From Leucobacter chromiisoli (GTDB lineage: Bacteria; Actinomycetota; Actinomycetes; Actinomycetales; Microbacteriaceae): a stretch of DNA of 64,000 nt. Shown piece by piece: positions 1-7,682 of the stretch (position 1 is its first letter; every line of letters begins with the position of its first letter). The notes under the pieces are model-generated. The model searched no databases. It saw nothing but the letters and a program-made list of their open reading frames with translations, and was not told where the DNA came from. The translations under genes were made by a program, and so were the position numbers. The DNA lies in the NCBI RefSeq assembly GCF_016522505.1, contig NZ_JAEHOH010000001.1, positions 434,001 to 498,000 of the forward strand. Direction: 5' to 3'.

Positions 1-540
1 GCGGTGCGCGAGCTGCTGAGCGCGATCGGCGTCGACCCCGACAGCCCCGAGCTCGCGCAGACGCCGGCCCGCGTCGCCGAGGCCTACGCCGAGTTCTTCT
101 CGGGGGTGGGGCAGGATCCCGCCGTGCATCTCGCAGACGCCGTGCCCGTCGGGTCGGACACGGGCGAGCTGGTGCTGCTGCGTGACATCGCGCTGCGGTC
201 GGTGTGCGAGCACCATCTGCTCCCCTTCCGCGGCCGGGCGCACATCGCCTACCGCCCGGGCGCCCGGGTCGTGGGGCTGAGCGCGCTGCCCAGAGTGGTG
301 GACGCGCTCGCCGCTCGGCCCCAGGTGCAGGAGCGCCTCGGCGAGCAGATCGCGCAGACCATCGAGGACGCGCTCGCGCCGGAGGGGGTGCTCGTGGTGC
401 TCGAGGCGAGCCACGGGTGCGTGACCGATCGCGGGGTGCAGCAGCGGGAGGCGCTCACCGTGACGGTCGCCTCCCGCGGCGCGCTCGCGAACCCGGCCGA
501 GCGGGCCGAGGTGATGGCCCTGATCGGTGCCGCGCAGTGA
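1..540 (+). CDS. folE: GTP cyclohydrolase I (5' end outside window)
   Basis: Converts GTP to 7,8-dihydroneopterin triphosphate, the first step of folate synthesis in the cytosol. The frame is open to the window edge, so about 10-20 N-terminal residues are probably missing; the first internal start is the GTG at base 4. Counting from that GTG, the zinc ligands of the CEHH motif (C68, H71) and of SHGC (C139) are present, as is the RPQVQERL block. One oddity: the usual GLSK lysine, which in the E. coli enzyme lies in the GTP triphosphate site, is alanine here (GLSALPR, A94), while the arginine three residues later is kept. The gene overlaps folP by four bases (GTGA), so it is the first visible gene of a folate operon. 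Confidence 0.95.
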   Translation, partial: AVRELLSAIGVDPDSPELAQTPARVAEAYAEFFSGVGQDPAVHLADAVPVGSDTGELVLLRDIALRSVCEHHLLPFRGRAHIAYRPGARVVGLSALPRVVDALAARPQVQERLGEQIAQTIEDALAPEGVLVVLEASHGCVTDRGVQQREALTVTVASRGALANPAERAEVMALIGAAQ

Positions 541-1415
541 CGCTCGTGATGGGCGTGCTCAACGTCACGCCCGACTCGTTCAGCGACGGCGGGCGGTTCG
601 AGAGCGCGGCGGCGGCCGTGAGGCGCGGACGGGAGCTCTTCGCGCTGGGCGCCGACATCGTCGACGTCGGCGGAGAGTCGACACGGCCCGGAGCGGTCGC
701 CGTTCCCCTCGAGGAGGAGCTGCGGCGCGTGACGCCCGTCATCGGCGAGCTCGCCGCCGAGGGCCGGCGCATCTCGATCGACACGATCCACGCCGCGACG
801 GCGCGTGCGGCCGTCGCAGCCGGCGCCGCGATCGTCAACGACGTCTCGGGCGGCACCCACGACCCCGCGATGCTCGATGCGGCGGCGTGGGCGAGCGCCG
901 AACACGGTGCGACCTTCGCGATCGGCCACTGGCGCGGAGTGCCGGATCCCGGCCACCGCCGGTCCGACTACGCGGACGTCGTGGTCGAGGTGCGCGACGC
1001 CCTCGCCGTCCAGGCGGAGGCCGCGATCGGGGCCGGCGTCGATCCCGGGCGCATCGTGCTCGATCCGGGCCTCGGCTTCGACAAGACGGGCGCGCAGTGC
1101 TGGCAGCTGCTCGCCCGTCTCGGCGAGCTGCTCGAGCTCGGCTACCCGGTGCTCGTCGGCGCCTCGCGCAAGCGCATGATCGCGGAGGCGCTGGCCTCGG
1201 CGGGCGGCGACGGATCCGCGTCGACGCCCGCCGAGCGCGATCTCGCGACCTCGGTGGTGAGCGCCCTGGCGGCCAGGGCCGGCGCGTGGGGGGTGCGCGT
1301 CCACGACGTCGCGGGCAGCGTCCAGGCACTGGCCGTCGCGGCGGCTTGGTCGGCGGGTGGCCGACAGGTAGCCTCGGAGACGGAGGCGACGACCGAGGCC
1401 GGAGGTGCGGAATGA
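537..1415 (+). CDS. folP: Dihydropteroate synthase
   Basis: Condenses 6-hydroxymethyl-7,8-dihydropterin diphosphate with p-aminobenzoate; this is the sulfonamide target. The 292-residue product has the expected length. It begins VTLVMGVLNVTPDSFSDGG and carries the diagnostic DVGGESTRPGA loop near residues 43-53, ISIDT near 80, NDVSGG, LDPGLGFDK near 175-183 and GASRKR near 208-213. I chose the GTG at 537 because it makes the GTGA overlap with the folE stop and puts the TPDSF motif at the usual distance from the N-terminus. The stop overlaps the folB start (ATGA), which implies translational coupling. Confidence 0.96.
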   Translation: MTLVMGVLNVTPDSFSDGGRFESAAAAVRRGRELFALGADIVDVGGESTRPGAVAVPLEEELRRVTPVIGELAAEGRRISIDTIHAATARAAVAAGAAIVNDVSGGTHDPAMLDAAAWASAEHGATFAIGHWRGVPDPGHRRSDYADVVVEVRDALAVQAEAAIGAGVDPGRIVLDPGLGFDKTGAQCWQLLARLGELLELGYPVLVGASRKRMIAEALASAGGDGSASTPAERDLATSVVSALAARAGAWGVRVHDVAGSVQALAVAAAWSAGGRQVASETEATTEAGGAE

Positions 1416-1810
1416 GCGCGCGCGCAGAGGATCCCGCTGCGGACCGGATCACCCTGACCGGGCTCGAGGTGTTCGCGCACCACGGCGTCTTCGACTTCGA
1501 GCGCGAGCGGGGGCAGCGCTTCCTCGTCGACGCTGAGCTGACCGTCGATCTGCGCGCCGCCGCGTCCGGCGACTCGCTCGAGCGGACGGTGCACTACGGC
1601 GAGCTGGCGGAGGCGATCGTGCGCGCCGTCTCCGAGGACCCCGTCGACCTCATCGAGACCGTGGCCGAGCGCGTCGCCGGCGTGGCCCTGGGCTTCGCCG
1701 GGGTGCAGGCCGCCAGGATCACCGTGCACAAGCCCGACGCGCCGATCGCGGCGACCTTCCGGGACGTGTCGGTGACGGTCGTCAGGCGGGCAGGGGAGAC
1801 GGCGGGATGA
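1412..1810 (+). CDS. folB: Dihydroneopterin aldolase
   Basis: Cleaves 7,8-dihydroneopterin to 6-hydroxymethyl-7,8-dihydropterin and glycolaldehyde. The 132-residue product is typical for the single-domain family. It shows the AHHGVFDFERERGQRF strand-helix block with the active-site glutamate region, TVHYGELA, the DLIETVAERVA helix and a C-terminal KPDAPI motif. The ATG at 1412 overlaps the folP stop and the gene's own stop overlaps the folK start, so folP-folB-folK read as one coupled unit. Confidence 0.95.
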   Translation: MSARAEDPAADRITLTGLEVFAHHGVFDFERERGQRFLVDAELTVDLRAAASGDSLERTVHYGELAEAIVRAVSEDPVDLIETVAERVAGVALGFAGVQAARITVHKPDAPIAATFRDVSVTVVRRAGETAG

Positions 1811-2364
1811 TCGCCCAGGTGGTGCCCGTGCTCTTCGCGTTCGGCGCGAATCTGGGGGATCGCGGCGAGACGATCCTGGCGGCGCAGGCCGAGCTGGCCG
1901 CCACGCCCGGAATCAGCGATCTGCGCGCCTCGCCGATGCGCGAAACCGTCGCGCTCACGCTGGAGGGTCCGGATCCCGACGCCCCGCGCTACCTCAACGC
2001 GGTCGCCGCGGCCGAGACCGTGCTGAGTCCCCACGAGCTGCTCGACGTGATGCAGGGGATCGAGCAGCGCCACGGTCGCACCCGCGACCTGCGGTGGGGG
2101 GATCGGACCCTCGACATCGACCTCATCCTGTACGGGGGGCGCGTCGTGCAGGACGATCGGCTCACGGTGCCGCACCCGCGCGCGCACGAGCGCGACTTCG
2201 TGCTCGCCCCGTGGCTCGACCTCGATCCCGACGCCGTGCTCATGGGCCACGGCCGGGTCGACCGTCTGCTCGCCGCGCTCGGCGACACGACCTCCCCCTT
2301 CGATCCGGGGGTCTCAGACGCCGGAGCGGACCGATGCGCCGACGGGGGAGCCGCTCGTGCGTAG
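1807..2364 (+). CDS. folK: 6-hydroxymethyl-7,8-dihydropterin pyrophosphokinase
   Basis: Transfers diphosphate from ATP to 6-hydroxymethyl-7,8-dihydropterin, supplying the FolP substrate. The 185-residue product has FGANLGDR near residue 13, the signature RWGDRTLDIDLILYG at 96-110 (its aspartates bind the two Mg ions) and VPHPRAHERDFVLAPW. After about residue 160 the chain becomes an unconserved Ala/Asp/Gly-rich tail that overlaps the next gene by eight bases. It starts with an ATGA overlap on the folB stop. Confidence 0.95.
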   Translation: MIAQVVPVLFAFGANLGDRGETILAAQAELAATPGISDLRASPMRETVALTLEGPDPDAPRYLNAVAAAETVLSPHELLDVMQGIEQRHGRTRDLRWGDRTLDIDLILYGGRVVQDDRLTVPHPRAHERDFVLAPWLDLDPDAVLMGHGRVDRLLAALGDTTSPFDPGVSDAGADRCADGGAARA

Positions 2365-2842
2365 GGTCGACCGCACCTCCCCGCTCACCGTGCTCGCCTT
2401 CGCCGCCGCGGGAGTCGCGACCGGCCTGCTCGTCCAGTTCTTCCTCTCCTCGAGGGGCCGGCCCCCGCTGGTCCCGCCGATCCCCCTGCCGGTCACGATC
2501 CTGATCCTGGCGGTGGGCATCCTCGCCCTGGGGCTGGTGCTGCGGCGCGCCACCACCCGGGACACCGGCGGCAACGTCAACCCGTTCACGGCGGTGCGCA
2601 TCCTGGCGGCGGCGCGAGCCGGGCAGTTCGCCGGGGCCCTGCTCGGAGGATTCGGAGGCGGGCTCGCGCTCTCGCTGCTCACCCGCAGCGTGCCCGCGCC
2701 CACGGAGACCTGGCTGCCCATGCTGCTCGTGCTCGCCTCGGGCGTCGCGCTGGTCGTGTGCGGTGTGATTGCCGAGCACCTCTGCCGGATCCCTCCGGAC
2801 GACGAGGAGCGCGACGCGGACGCCGCCGACCAGCCCGCCTGA
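2357..2842 (+). CDS. DUF3180 membrane protein
   Basis: A 161-residue integral membrane protein with about four hydrophobic segments (near residues 10-30, 44-62, 88-108 and 116-140) and an acidic C-terminal tail. Function unknown. Family DUF3180 is known as the gene following folK in actinobacteria, and that position holds here. The GTG start at 2357 lies eight bases inside folK, so the gene is the last member of the folate operon. The tandem repeat that follows begins inside its stop codon. Confidence 0.85.
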   Translation: MRRVDRTSPLTVLAFAAAGVATGLLVQFFLSSRGRPPLVPPIPLPVTILILAVGILALGLVLRRATTRDTGGNVNPFTAVRILAAARAGQFAGALLGGFGGGLALSLLTRSVPAPTETWLPMLLVLASGVALVVCGVIAEHLCRIPPDDEERDADAADQPA

Positions 2843-2908
2843 GCGGTTCGCCTTGAGCGGTTCGGGTGAGCAGTTTGCCTGAGTGGTTCGCCTGGAGCGG
2901 TTCGCCTT
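2841..2908. repeat. 13-14 bp tandem repeat, five degenerate units
   Basis: Five head-to-tail units of about 13-14 bp (consensus GAGCGGTTCGCCTT) start at 2841, 2855, 2868, 2881 and 2895. The first unit begins inside the TGA stop of the DUF3180 gene. Units differ at one to four bases and change length by one base, as expected from slippage followed by drift. No frame is kept and no gene uses it. Similar post-stop repeats recur elsewhere in the window. Confidence 0.85.
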
Positions 2909-2944
2909 GAGCGCACCGCCCGTGGCGATGTCGGCGCCCGCCAG

Positions 2945-2950
2945 TAGGGT
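2945..2950 (+). promoter_or_regulatory. Leaderless-type -10 element (TAGGGT)
   Basis: TAGGGT ends six bases before the GTG at 2957, the spacing expected if transcription starts at the start codon. The same TANNNT spacing is seen before purM, the SCP gene and the gene at 58478. Weak GGAGG-like bases (2951-2955) overlap this spacer, so a short leader cannot be excluded. Confidence 0.5.
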
Positions 2951-2956
2951 GGAGGC

Positions 2957-3547
2957 GTGAACACACAGGCGAGCGGAGCAGAGCAGGGCGCGGTTCGAGC
3001 GGAGGCCCCGGCCGCGATGGACCCGCCCGCGGCGGGCCCCGGCGACGCCGCGGGCGGCTCCGGGTGGCCGGCGGGCGCGGGGCAGTGGCACCGCGTCTCG
3101 CCGAAGTACGCCTGGGCCGACCTCGCGCTGAACCTCCTGTTCGACCTGATCCTGGTGGCGGTCTTCTTCGTGATCATGCTGAGCACCGGCGCCGAGCCGC
3201 CGCTCTGGGTGGTCATCGTCTTCCCCATCGGCGTCGTGGGGCTGCTCGTGAACTCCGTGCTCGCGTTCCGGCGGGTGAAGGCCATCGGCTACGTGCTGCG
3301 CGACGACGACCTGCTCTTCCGGCGCGGCATCATGTTCGAGCGGGTGATCGCGGTGCCGTACGGGCGGCTGCAGCTCGTCGATGTGACGCGCGGCCCGCTG
3401 CTGCGCGCCCTCGGGCTCTCGACGCTCAAGTTCGTGACGGCCTCGGCGGCGACCGGCGTGAACCTCCCGGGGCTGCCGGCCGAGGAGGCGGAGGCGCTGC
3501 GGGATCGCCTGATCGACCTCGCCGAGACGCGGCGGTCGGGGCTGTGA
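2957..3547 (+). CDS. PH-domain membrane protein (YdbS-like)
   Basis: A 196-residue protein with an Ala/Gly/Pro-rich cytoplasmic N-terminus (1-45), two membrane helices (near 58-77 and 82-100) and one bacterial PH-like (bPH2) domain. The domain is seen as the LRDDDLLFRRGIMFERVIAVPYGRLQLVDV block near 112-142. This is the small partner of the YdbS/YdbT pair; the role is unproven, though the B. subtilis homologues have been linked to membrane stress resistance. The GTG stop/start overlap at 3544-3547 couples it to the larger partner. Confidence 0.85.
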   Translation: MNTQASGAEQGAVRAEAPAAMDPPAAGPGDAAGGSGWPAGAGQWHRVSPKYAWADLALNLLFDLILVAVFFVIMLSTGAEPPLWVVIVFPIGVVGLLVNSVLAFRRVKAIGYVLRDDDLLFRRGIMFERVIAVPYGRLQLVDVTRGPLLRALGLSTLKFVTASAATGVNLPGLPAEEAEALRDRLIDLAETRRSGL

Positions 3548-5277
3548 ACGAGCGGCCGGTCGACGGCACCGACGCCCCTGCGATCCCGCGGGCGGAGACG
3601 CTGCCGGGCACACCCGACGCCGAGGGGTGGCGGCGCCTGCACCCGCTCTCGCCGCTGCTGCAGGGCGGGCTCATCTTCGTCGTCATCGTGGGCGTCATCA
3701 TCGCCAACCTCCGCGACAGCATCATCGGGCTGTTCGTGGGCGGCGAGGCCGCCTCCGAGAACGGCGGCGATGTGCTCGACCTCTTCTCCACGATCCTCGA
3801 GCGGGGCCTCCTGCTCGCTGTGATCGGCGGGCTGCTCGGCTTCGTGGCGCTCGTGGTCTTCTTCGCGTGGCTGAGCTGGCGGTTCCACACCTACCGCGTC
3901 GGCGACGACGCGGTCGAGGCGCGCAAGGGCATCCTGTTCCGCCAGCACCGGCGGGCGCCGCTCGAGCGGATCCAGAGCGTCAACCTGAAGCGTCCCCTGC
4001 TCGCCCGGGCGCTCGGCCTCACGCAGATCGAGATCCAGACCGCGGGGCAGGGCGGCAAGGTCGACCTGAACTACCTCGGCCACAAGGACGCCAAGACCGT
4101 GCGCGAGCAGATCATCCGCCGGGCCGCGATCTCGAAGCGCGGCGGGCGGCCCGCGCCCGGCGCCGACTCCGCGTTCGCGGTGAGCGCCGACTCGGCGGCA
4201 GCGGTGAGCGCCGACGGCACGCCGTACGCGCAGGCCCACGGCGCCTTCGAGCAGCGCGTCAGCGACTTCGCCGACTTCGACATCGACCCCAGCGCCCGAG
4301 AGCGGGGCGCGCTCGTCTCGGTTCCCGTCGGCAGGCTCGTCGGCAGCATCCTTCTCAGCTGGGAGGTGATCTTCGCGGTCGTGCTCATCGTGGCCGTGCC
4401 GATCGCCGCGGCTGTCTGGGAGTGGGCGATCCTGGCGGGCCTCATCCCGCTCCTGGTCGTGATGGTCGGCGTCGCGTTCGGTCAGTTCAACAAGGGCTTC
4501 AACTTCACCCTCTCCCACTCCGAGGACGGGGTGCGCACGAGTGCGGGCCTCACCTCGACCAGCACCGAGACCATCCCCTTCGGCCGCATCCACGCCGTCG
4601 AGGCGCGCCAGCCGCTCCTCTGGCGCAGGTTCGGCTGGTGGAAGGTGCGCATCACGAGAGCCGGGCAGAAGGCGTCCGAGAGCGGCCAGAGCCAGGCGGG
4701 CGGCGTCGTGCTGCCGGTCGGGTTCGAGGCCGACGTGATCCGGGTGCTCGAGACGCTGCTGCCCGGCATCGGCGACGAGGCACACGAGGCCGAGGGGCTG
4801 CGGGACGGCCTCGTCGGTTCCGCAGACGGCTACCTCGGCGCGGGACCGCGGGCCGGTTGGGTGCTGTGGTGGGGCCGGCGGCGCGCCGGCATCCGCGTGG
4901 ACGGCGTCGACGGCGCGCGCGGCGGCGCCGGCGTCCGCGGCGTCGACGGCGCGCGCGGCGACCACGGGGCGGACGAGGGCGCGACCCTCCGCATCCGCCG
5001 CGGTGCGCTCACCCGCTCCTTCACGGTGGCCCCGATCCTGCGGGCGCAGTCCGTGCAGCTCCACCGGCCGCTCGTGCATCGCGTGCTCGGTCTCGCGACG
5101 ATCCAGTTCGACACCGTCCTCGGTCCGGTGAACACGAAGATGCGCGGCCTCGAGCTCGAGCGCGCGAGGCAGGTGTTCGATCTGCTGGCCGACGCCGTCG
5201 TGCGGGTGCAGAGCGGCGAGGCCGAGCGGCGGGCCGCCGCGCAGCCAGCGCCTCGCGTCGATCCGGAGCAGCGATGA
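3544..5277 (+). CDS. Multi-PH-domain membrane protein (YdbT-like)
   Basis: A 577-residue partner of the preceding gene. It has paired membrane helices near residues 38-58 and 85-108, and again near 258-305, interleaved with three bPH2 domains. Each is marked by a strand-turn block such as RKGILFRQHRRAPLERIQSV, ETIPFGRIHAVEARQPLLWR or TLRIRRGALTRSFTVAPILR. A linker (about residues 447-478) contains a 12-residue repeat rich in VDGARG, encoded by two identical 23-bp stretches 36 bp apart. GTG 3544 was chosen for the GTGA overlap; longer upstream readings run antisense-like through the small PH gene. Confidence 0.85.
   Translation: MNERPVDGTDAPAIPRAETLPGTPDAEGWRRLHPLSPLLQGGLIFVVIVGVIIANLRDSIIGLFVGGEAASENGGDVLDLFSTILERGLLLAVIGGLLGFVALVVFFAWLSWRFHTYRVGDDAVEARKGILFRQHRRAPLERIQSVNLKRPLLARALGLTQIEIQTAGQGGKVDLNYLGHKDAKTVREQIIRRAAISKRGGRPAPGADSAFAVSADSAAAVSADGTPYAQAHGAFEQRVSDFADFDIDPSARERGALVSVPVGRLVGSILLSWEVIFAVVLIVAVPIAAAVWEWAILAGLIPLLVVMVGVAFGQFNKGFNFTLSHSEDGVRTSAGLTSTSTETIPFGRIHAVEARQPLLWRRFGWWKVRITRAGQKASESGQSQAGGVVLPVGFEADVIRVLETLLPGIGDEAHEAEGLRDGLVGSADGYLGAGPRAGWVLWWGRRRAGIRVDGVDGARGGAGVRGVDGARGDHGADEGATLRIRRGALTRSFTVAPILRAQSVQLHRPLVHRVLGLATIQFDTVLGPVNTKMRGLELERARQVFDLLADAVVRVQSGEAERRAAAQPAPRVDPEQR
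4902..4960 (+). repeat. In-frame 36-bp duplication inside the PH-protein gene
   Basis: Two identical 23-base stretches (4902-4924 and 4938-4960) lie 36 bp apart and encode a repeated VDGARG-type linker. The reading frame is preserved, so the duplication adds 12 residues of flexible linker between PH domains 2 and 3. Confidence 0.8.
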
Positions 5278-6002
5278 GCGGCGCCGCGCAGGCGAGTCGA
5301 CTGGGCATCGGCGTCATCGGCGCGGGCCGGGTCGGGCCCGTGCTCGCCCGGGCGCTCGCGGGGGCCGGTCACGCCATCACCGGCATCAGCGCGCTCGGCG
5401 AGGAGAGCCGGGAGCGCGCCGAATCGATGCTTCCCGGAGTGCCCGTCCTCGAGGTGCCCGAGATCGTGCGGCGCTCCGAGCTCGTGCTCTTCGCGATCCC
5501 CGGAGCGGAACTCCCCGGGCTGGTGCACGGCCTCACCGAGACCGCCGCCTGGCAGCCGGGGCAGATCGCCATCCACACCTCCGCCGAGCACGGATACGGC
5601 GTCTTCGCCCCGGCGCTCTCGGTCGGCGTGATCCCGCTCGCGCTGCACCCGGCGATGGTCTTCACCGGCACGAGCCTCGACCTCGCCCGCCTGGCCGAGA
5701 GCACGGTCGCGGTCACCGCGCCCGGGCCCGTGCTGCCGATCGGGCAGGCGCTCGCGGTCGAGATGGGGGCGGAGCCCGTGATCGTCTCCGAGCAGGATCG
5801 CCCGGCCTACGCCGAGGCGGTGTCGGCGGCGGTCGAGTTCTCCCGCGCCGTCGTCCGGCAGGCCGCGGAGACGCTGCGCGGGCTCGGGATCGAGCGGCCC
5901 GACCGCGTCGTCGGCGGCCTCGCCCGAGCCGCGATCGACGAGGAACTGCTCGCGGTCGCGGGGGGAGCGCCCGCCGAGCCCGACGCCGACGAGGCGCTGT
6001 AG
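5274..6002 (+). CDS. Rossmann-fold DUF2520 protein
   Basis: A 242-residue protein. It has an N-terminal NAD(P)-type Rossmann domain (GIGVIGAGRVGPVLARALAGAG near residues 10-31) and a helical DUF2520-type C-terminal domain starting around the ALHPAMVFTG block near residue 122. Members are usually annotated as NADP-oxidoreductase-coenzyme-F420-like or 6PGDH-like, with no proven reaction. In many actinobacteria this gene precedes panC; here lysS follows directly and no panC is visible. ATG 5274 overlaps the preceding stop. Confidence 0.8.
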   Translation: MSGAAQASRLGIGVIGAGRVGPVLARALAGAGHAITGISALGEESRERAESMLPGVPVLEVPEIVRRSELVLFAIPGAELPGLVHGLTETAAWQPGQIAIHTSAEHGYGVFAPALSVGVIPLALHPAMVFTGTSLDLARLAESTVAVTAPGPVLPIGQALAVEMGAEPVIVSEQDRPAYAEAVSAAVEFSRAVVRQAAETLRGLGIERPDRVVGGLARAAIDEELLAVAGGAPAEPDADEAL

Positions 6003-6027
6003 GCGGCTCGCGGCCCGCCCCCGCGCA

Positions 6028-6042
6028 CATCCGTGACGGATG
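6028..6042. promoter_or_regulatory. 15-bp perfect palindrome upstream of lysS
   Basis: CATCCGTGACGGATG has seven-base arms around one base. It sits just after the DUF2520 stop and about 50 bp upstream of the lysS -10-like hexamer. It could be a protein-binding site or a chance structure in GC-rich DNA. Confidence 0.35.
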
Positions 6043-6059
6043 AACCGGGCGTCCGGCCG

Positions 6060-6096
6060 CGATCCCGACTCGGCGCACGCTCGGGATCGGTAGACT
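6060..6096 (+). promoter_or_regulatory. lysS promoter region with inverted repeat
   Basis: A perfect nine-base inverted repeat (CGATCCCGA at 6060-6068, TCGGGATCG at 6081-6089) is followed at once by the -10-like TAGACT (6091-6096). The arms would cover the -35 region, so a DNA-binding regulator could act here. The resulting leader of about 30 nt is too short for a T-box. Confidence 0.45.
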
Positions 6097-6133
6097 TGTC
6101 CGGCACGCCGAGACAACGGAGGATCCCGCCCAG

Positions 6134-7669
6134 ATGAGCGACCACACCGCGCCCGACACCACCGCGTACGAAGAAGAGGTCTTCGAGCAGAAGCAGGTGC
6201 GGCTCGACAAGCGCGCGAAGCTGAACGACCTCGGCGGCCTCGGCGGCGGCGCATATCCCGTCGAGGTGCCCGTCACCGCCACGATCCCGGCCGTGCGCGA
6301 GAGGTGGGAGCACCTCACGGAGACCCCCGACAGCGCCTCGGGCGAGACCGTCGGGATCGCCGGCCGCGTGGTCTTCCAGCGCAACACGGGCAAGCTGTGC
6401 TTCGCCAGCCTGCAGTCCGGCGACGGCACGCGGATCCAGGTCATGATCAGCCTCGCCGGAGTCGGCGAGGACTCGCTCGCGCAGTACAAGGAGCTCGTCG
6501 ACCTGGGCGATCACCTCTTCGTCCGCGGCGAGGTCATCTCCAGCCGACGCGGGGAGCTCTCGGTCATGGTGGAGGAGTGGCGCATCGCCGCGAAGGCCCT
6601 CGCGCCGCTGCCCAACCTGCACAGCGAGCTGAGCGAGGAGACGCGCGTGCGTCAGCGCTACCTCGACCTCATCGTGCGCGAGCAGGCACGGGTCAACGTG
6701 CTCACCCGCGCCAAGACGATGGCGAGCCTCCGCAGCACCTTCGCGGAGCAGGGCTTCGTCGAGGTCGAGACCCCGATGCTGCAGACCATGCACGGCGGAG
6801 CCTCCGCCCGCCCGTTCGTCACGCACTCGAACGCGTTCGACACGGAGCTCTACCTGCGCATCGCCCCCGAGCTCTTCCTGAAGCGCGCGGCCGTCGGTGG
6901 ACTGGAACGCGTCTTCGAGATCAACCGCAACTTCCGTAACGAGGGCGCCGACTCGACGCACAGCCCCGAGTTCGCGATGCTCGAGGCGTACCAGGCCTAC
7001 ACCGACTACCACGGGATCGCCGACCTGACGCAGACGCTGATCCAGAACGCCGCCCTCGCCGCGAACGCGGGGACCGAGCGCGAGGGGTCGCACACGGTGC
7101 TGTGGGCCGACGGCACCCTCTTCGACCTGGGCGGCGAGTGGGATCGCATCTCGATGTACGGCACCCTCTCCGAGGCCGTCGGCCGTGAGATCACCCCCTC
7201 AACGTCCGTGGAGGAGCTGCAGACGCTCGCCGACGAACAGGGCGTCGAGGTGAGGCTGCCGAACCACGGCAAGCTGGTCGAGGAGCTCTGGGAGCACTTC
7301 GTGAAGGACGGTCTCACGCGTCCGACCTTCGTCATGGATTTCCCCGTCGAGACGAGCCCGCTCACGCGCCACCACCGGTCGATCCCCGGTGTCGTCGAGA
7401 AGTGGGATCTCTACGTGCGCGGCTTCGAGCTGGCGACCGGCTATTCGGAGCTCGTCGACCCAGTCGTGCAGCGCGAGCGCTTCGTCGAGCAGGCCGCCCA
7501 GGCGGCGAAGGGCGACGACGAGGCCATGCGCGTCGACGAGGAGTTCCTGCGGGCCCTCGAGCACGGCATGCCCCCGTCGGGAGGCATGGGCATGGGAATG
7601 GACCGCCTGCTCATGGCGCTCACGGGGCTCGGGATCCGCGAGACGATCCTCTTCCCGCTCGTCAAGTAG
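6134..7669 (+). CDS. lysS: Lysine--tRNA ligase, class II
   Basis: Charges tRNA(Lys). The 511-residue length is normal for the LysS family. An N-terminal OB-fold anticodon-binding domain (about 60-170, with [17 protein letters not shown]) is followed by the class II core. Motif 2 is [20 protein letters not shown] and motif 3 is [15 protein letters not shown] near the C-terminus. A GGAG Shine-Dalgarno lies about 13 bases before the ATG. It ends 13 bp from the convergent purL stop. Confidence 0.97.
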   Translation: MSDHTAPDTTAYEEEVFEQKQVRLDKRAKLNDLGGLGGGAYPVEVPVTATIPAVRERWEHLTETPDSASGETVGIAGRVVFQRNTGKLCFASLQSGDGTRIQVMISLAGVGEDSLAQYKELVDLGDHLFVRGEVISSRRGELSVMVEEWRIAAKALAPLPNLHSELSEETRVRQRYLDLIVREQARVNVLTRAKTMASLRSTFAEQGFVEVETPMLQTMHGGASARPFVTHSNAFDTELYLRIAPELFLKRAAVGGLERVFEINRNFRNEGADSTHSPEFAMLEAYQAYTDYHGIADLTQTLIQNAALAANAGTEREGSHTVLWADGTLFDLGGEWDRISMYGTLSEAVGREITPSTSVEELQTLADEQGVEVRLPNHGKLVEELWEHFVKDGLTRPTFVMDFPVETSPLTRHHRSIPGVVEKWDLYVRGFELATGYSELVDPVVQRERFVEQAAQAAKGDDEAMRVDEEFLRALEHGMPPSGGMGMGMDRLLMALTGLGIRETILFPLVK

Positions 7670-7682
7670 GTCTGAGGCGCGG

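Noticed and set aside
1-540. FolE as a truncated pseudogene
   Set aside because: The missing N-terminus is due to the window edge; the frame is open to base 1.
6097-6133. Possible T-box or riboswitch in the lysS leader
   Set aside because: The leader after the predicted start is only about 30 nt, too short for specifier and antiterminator structures.
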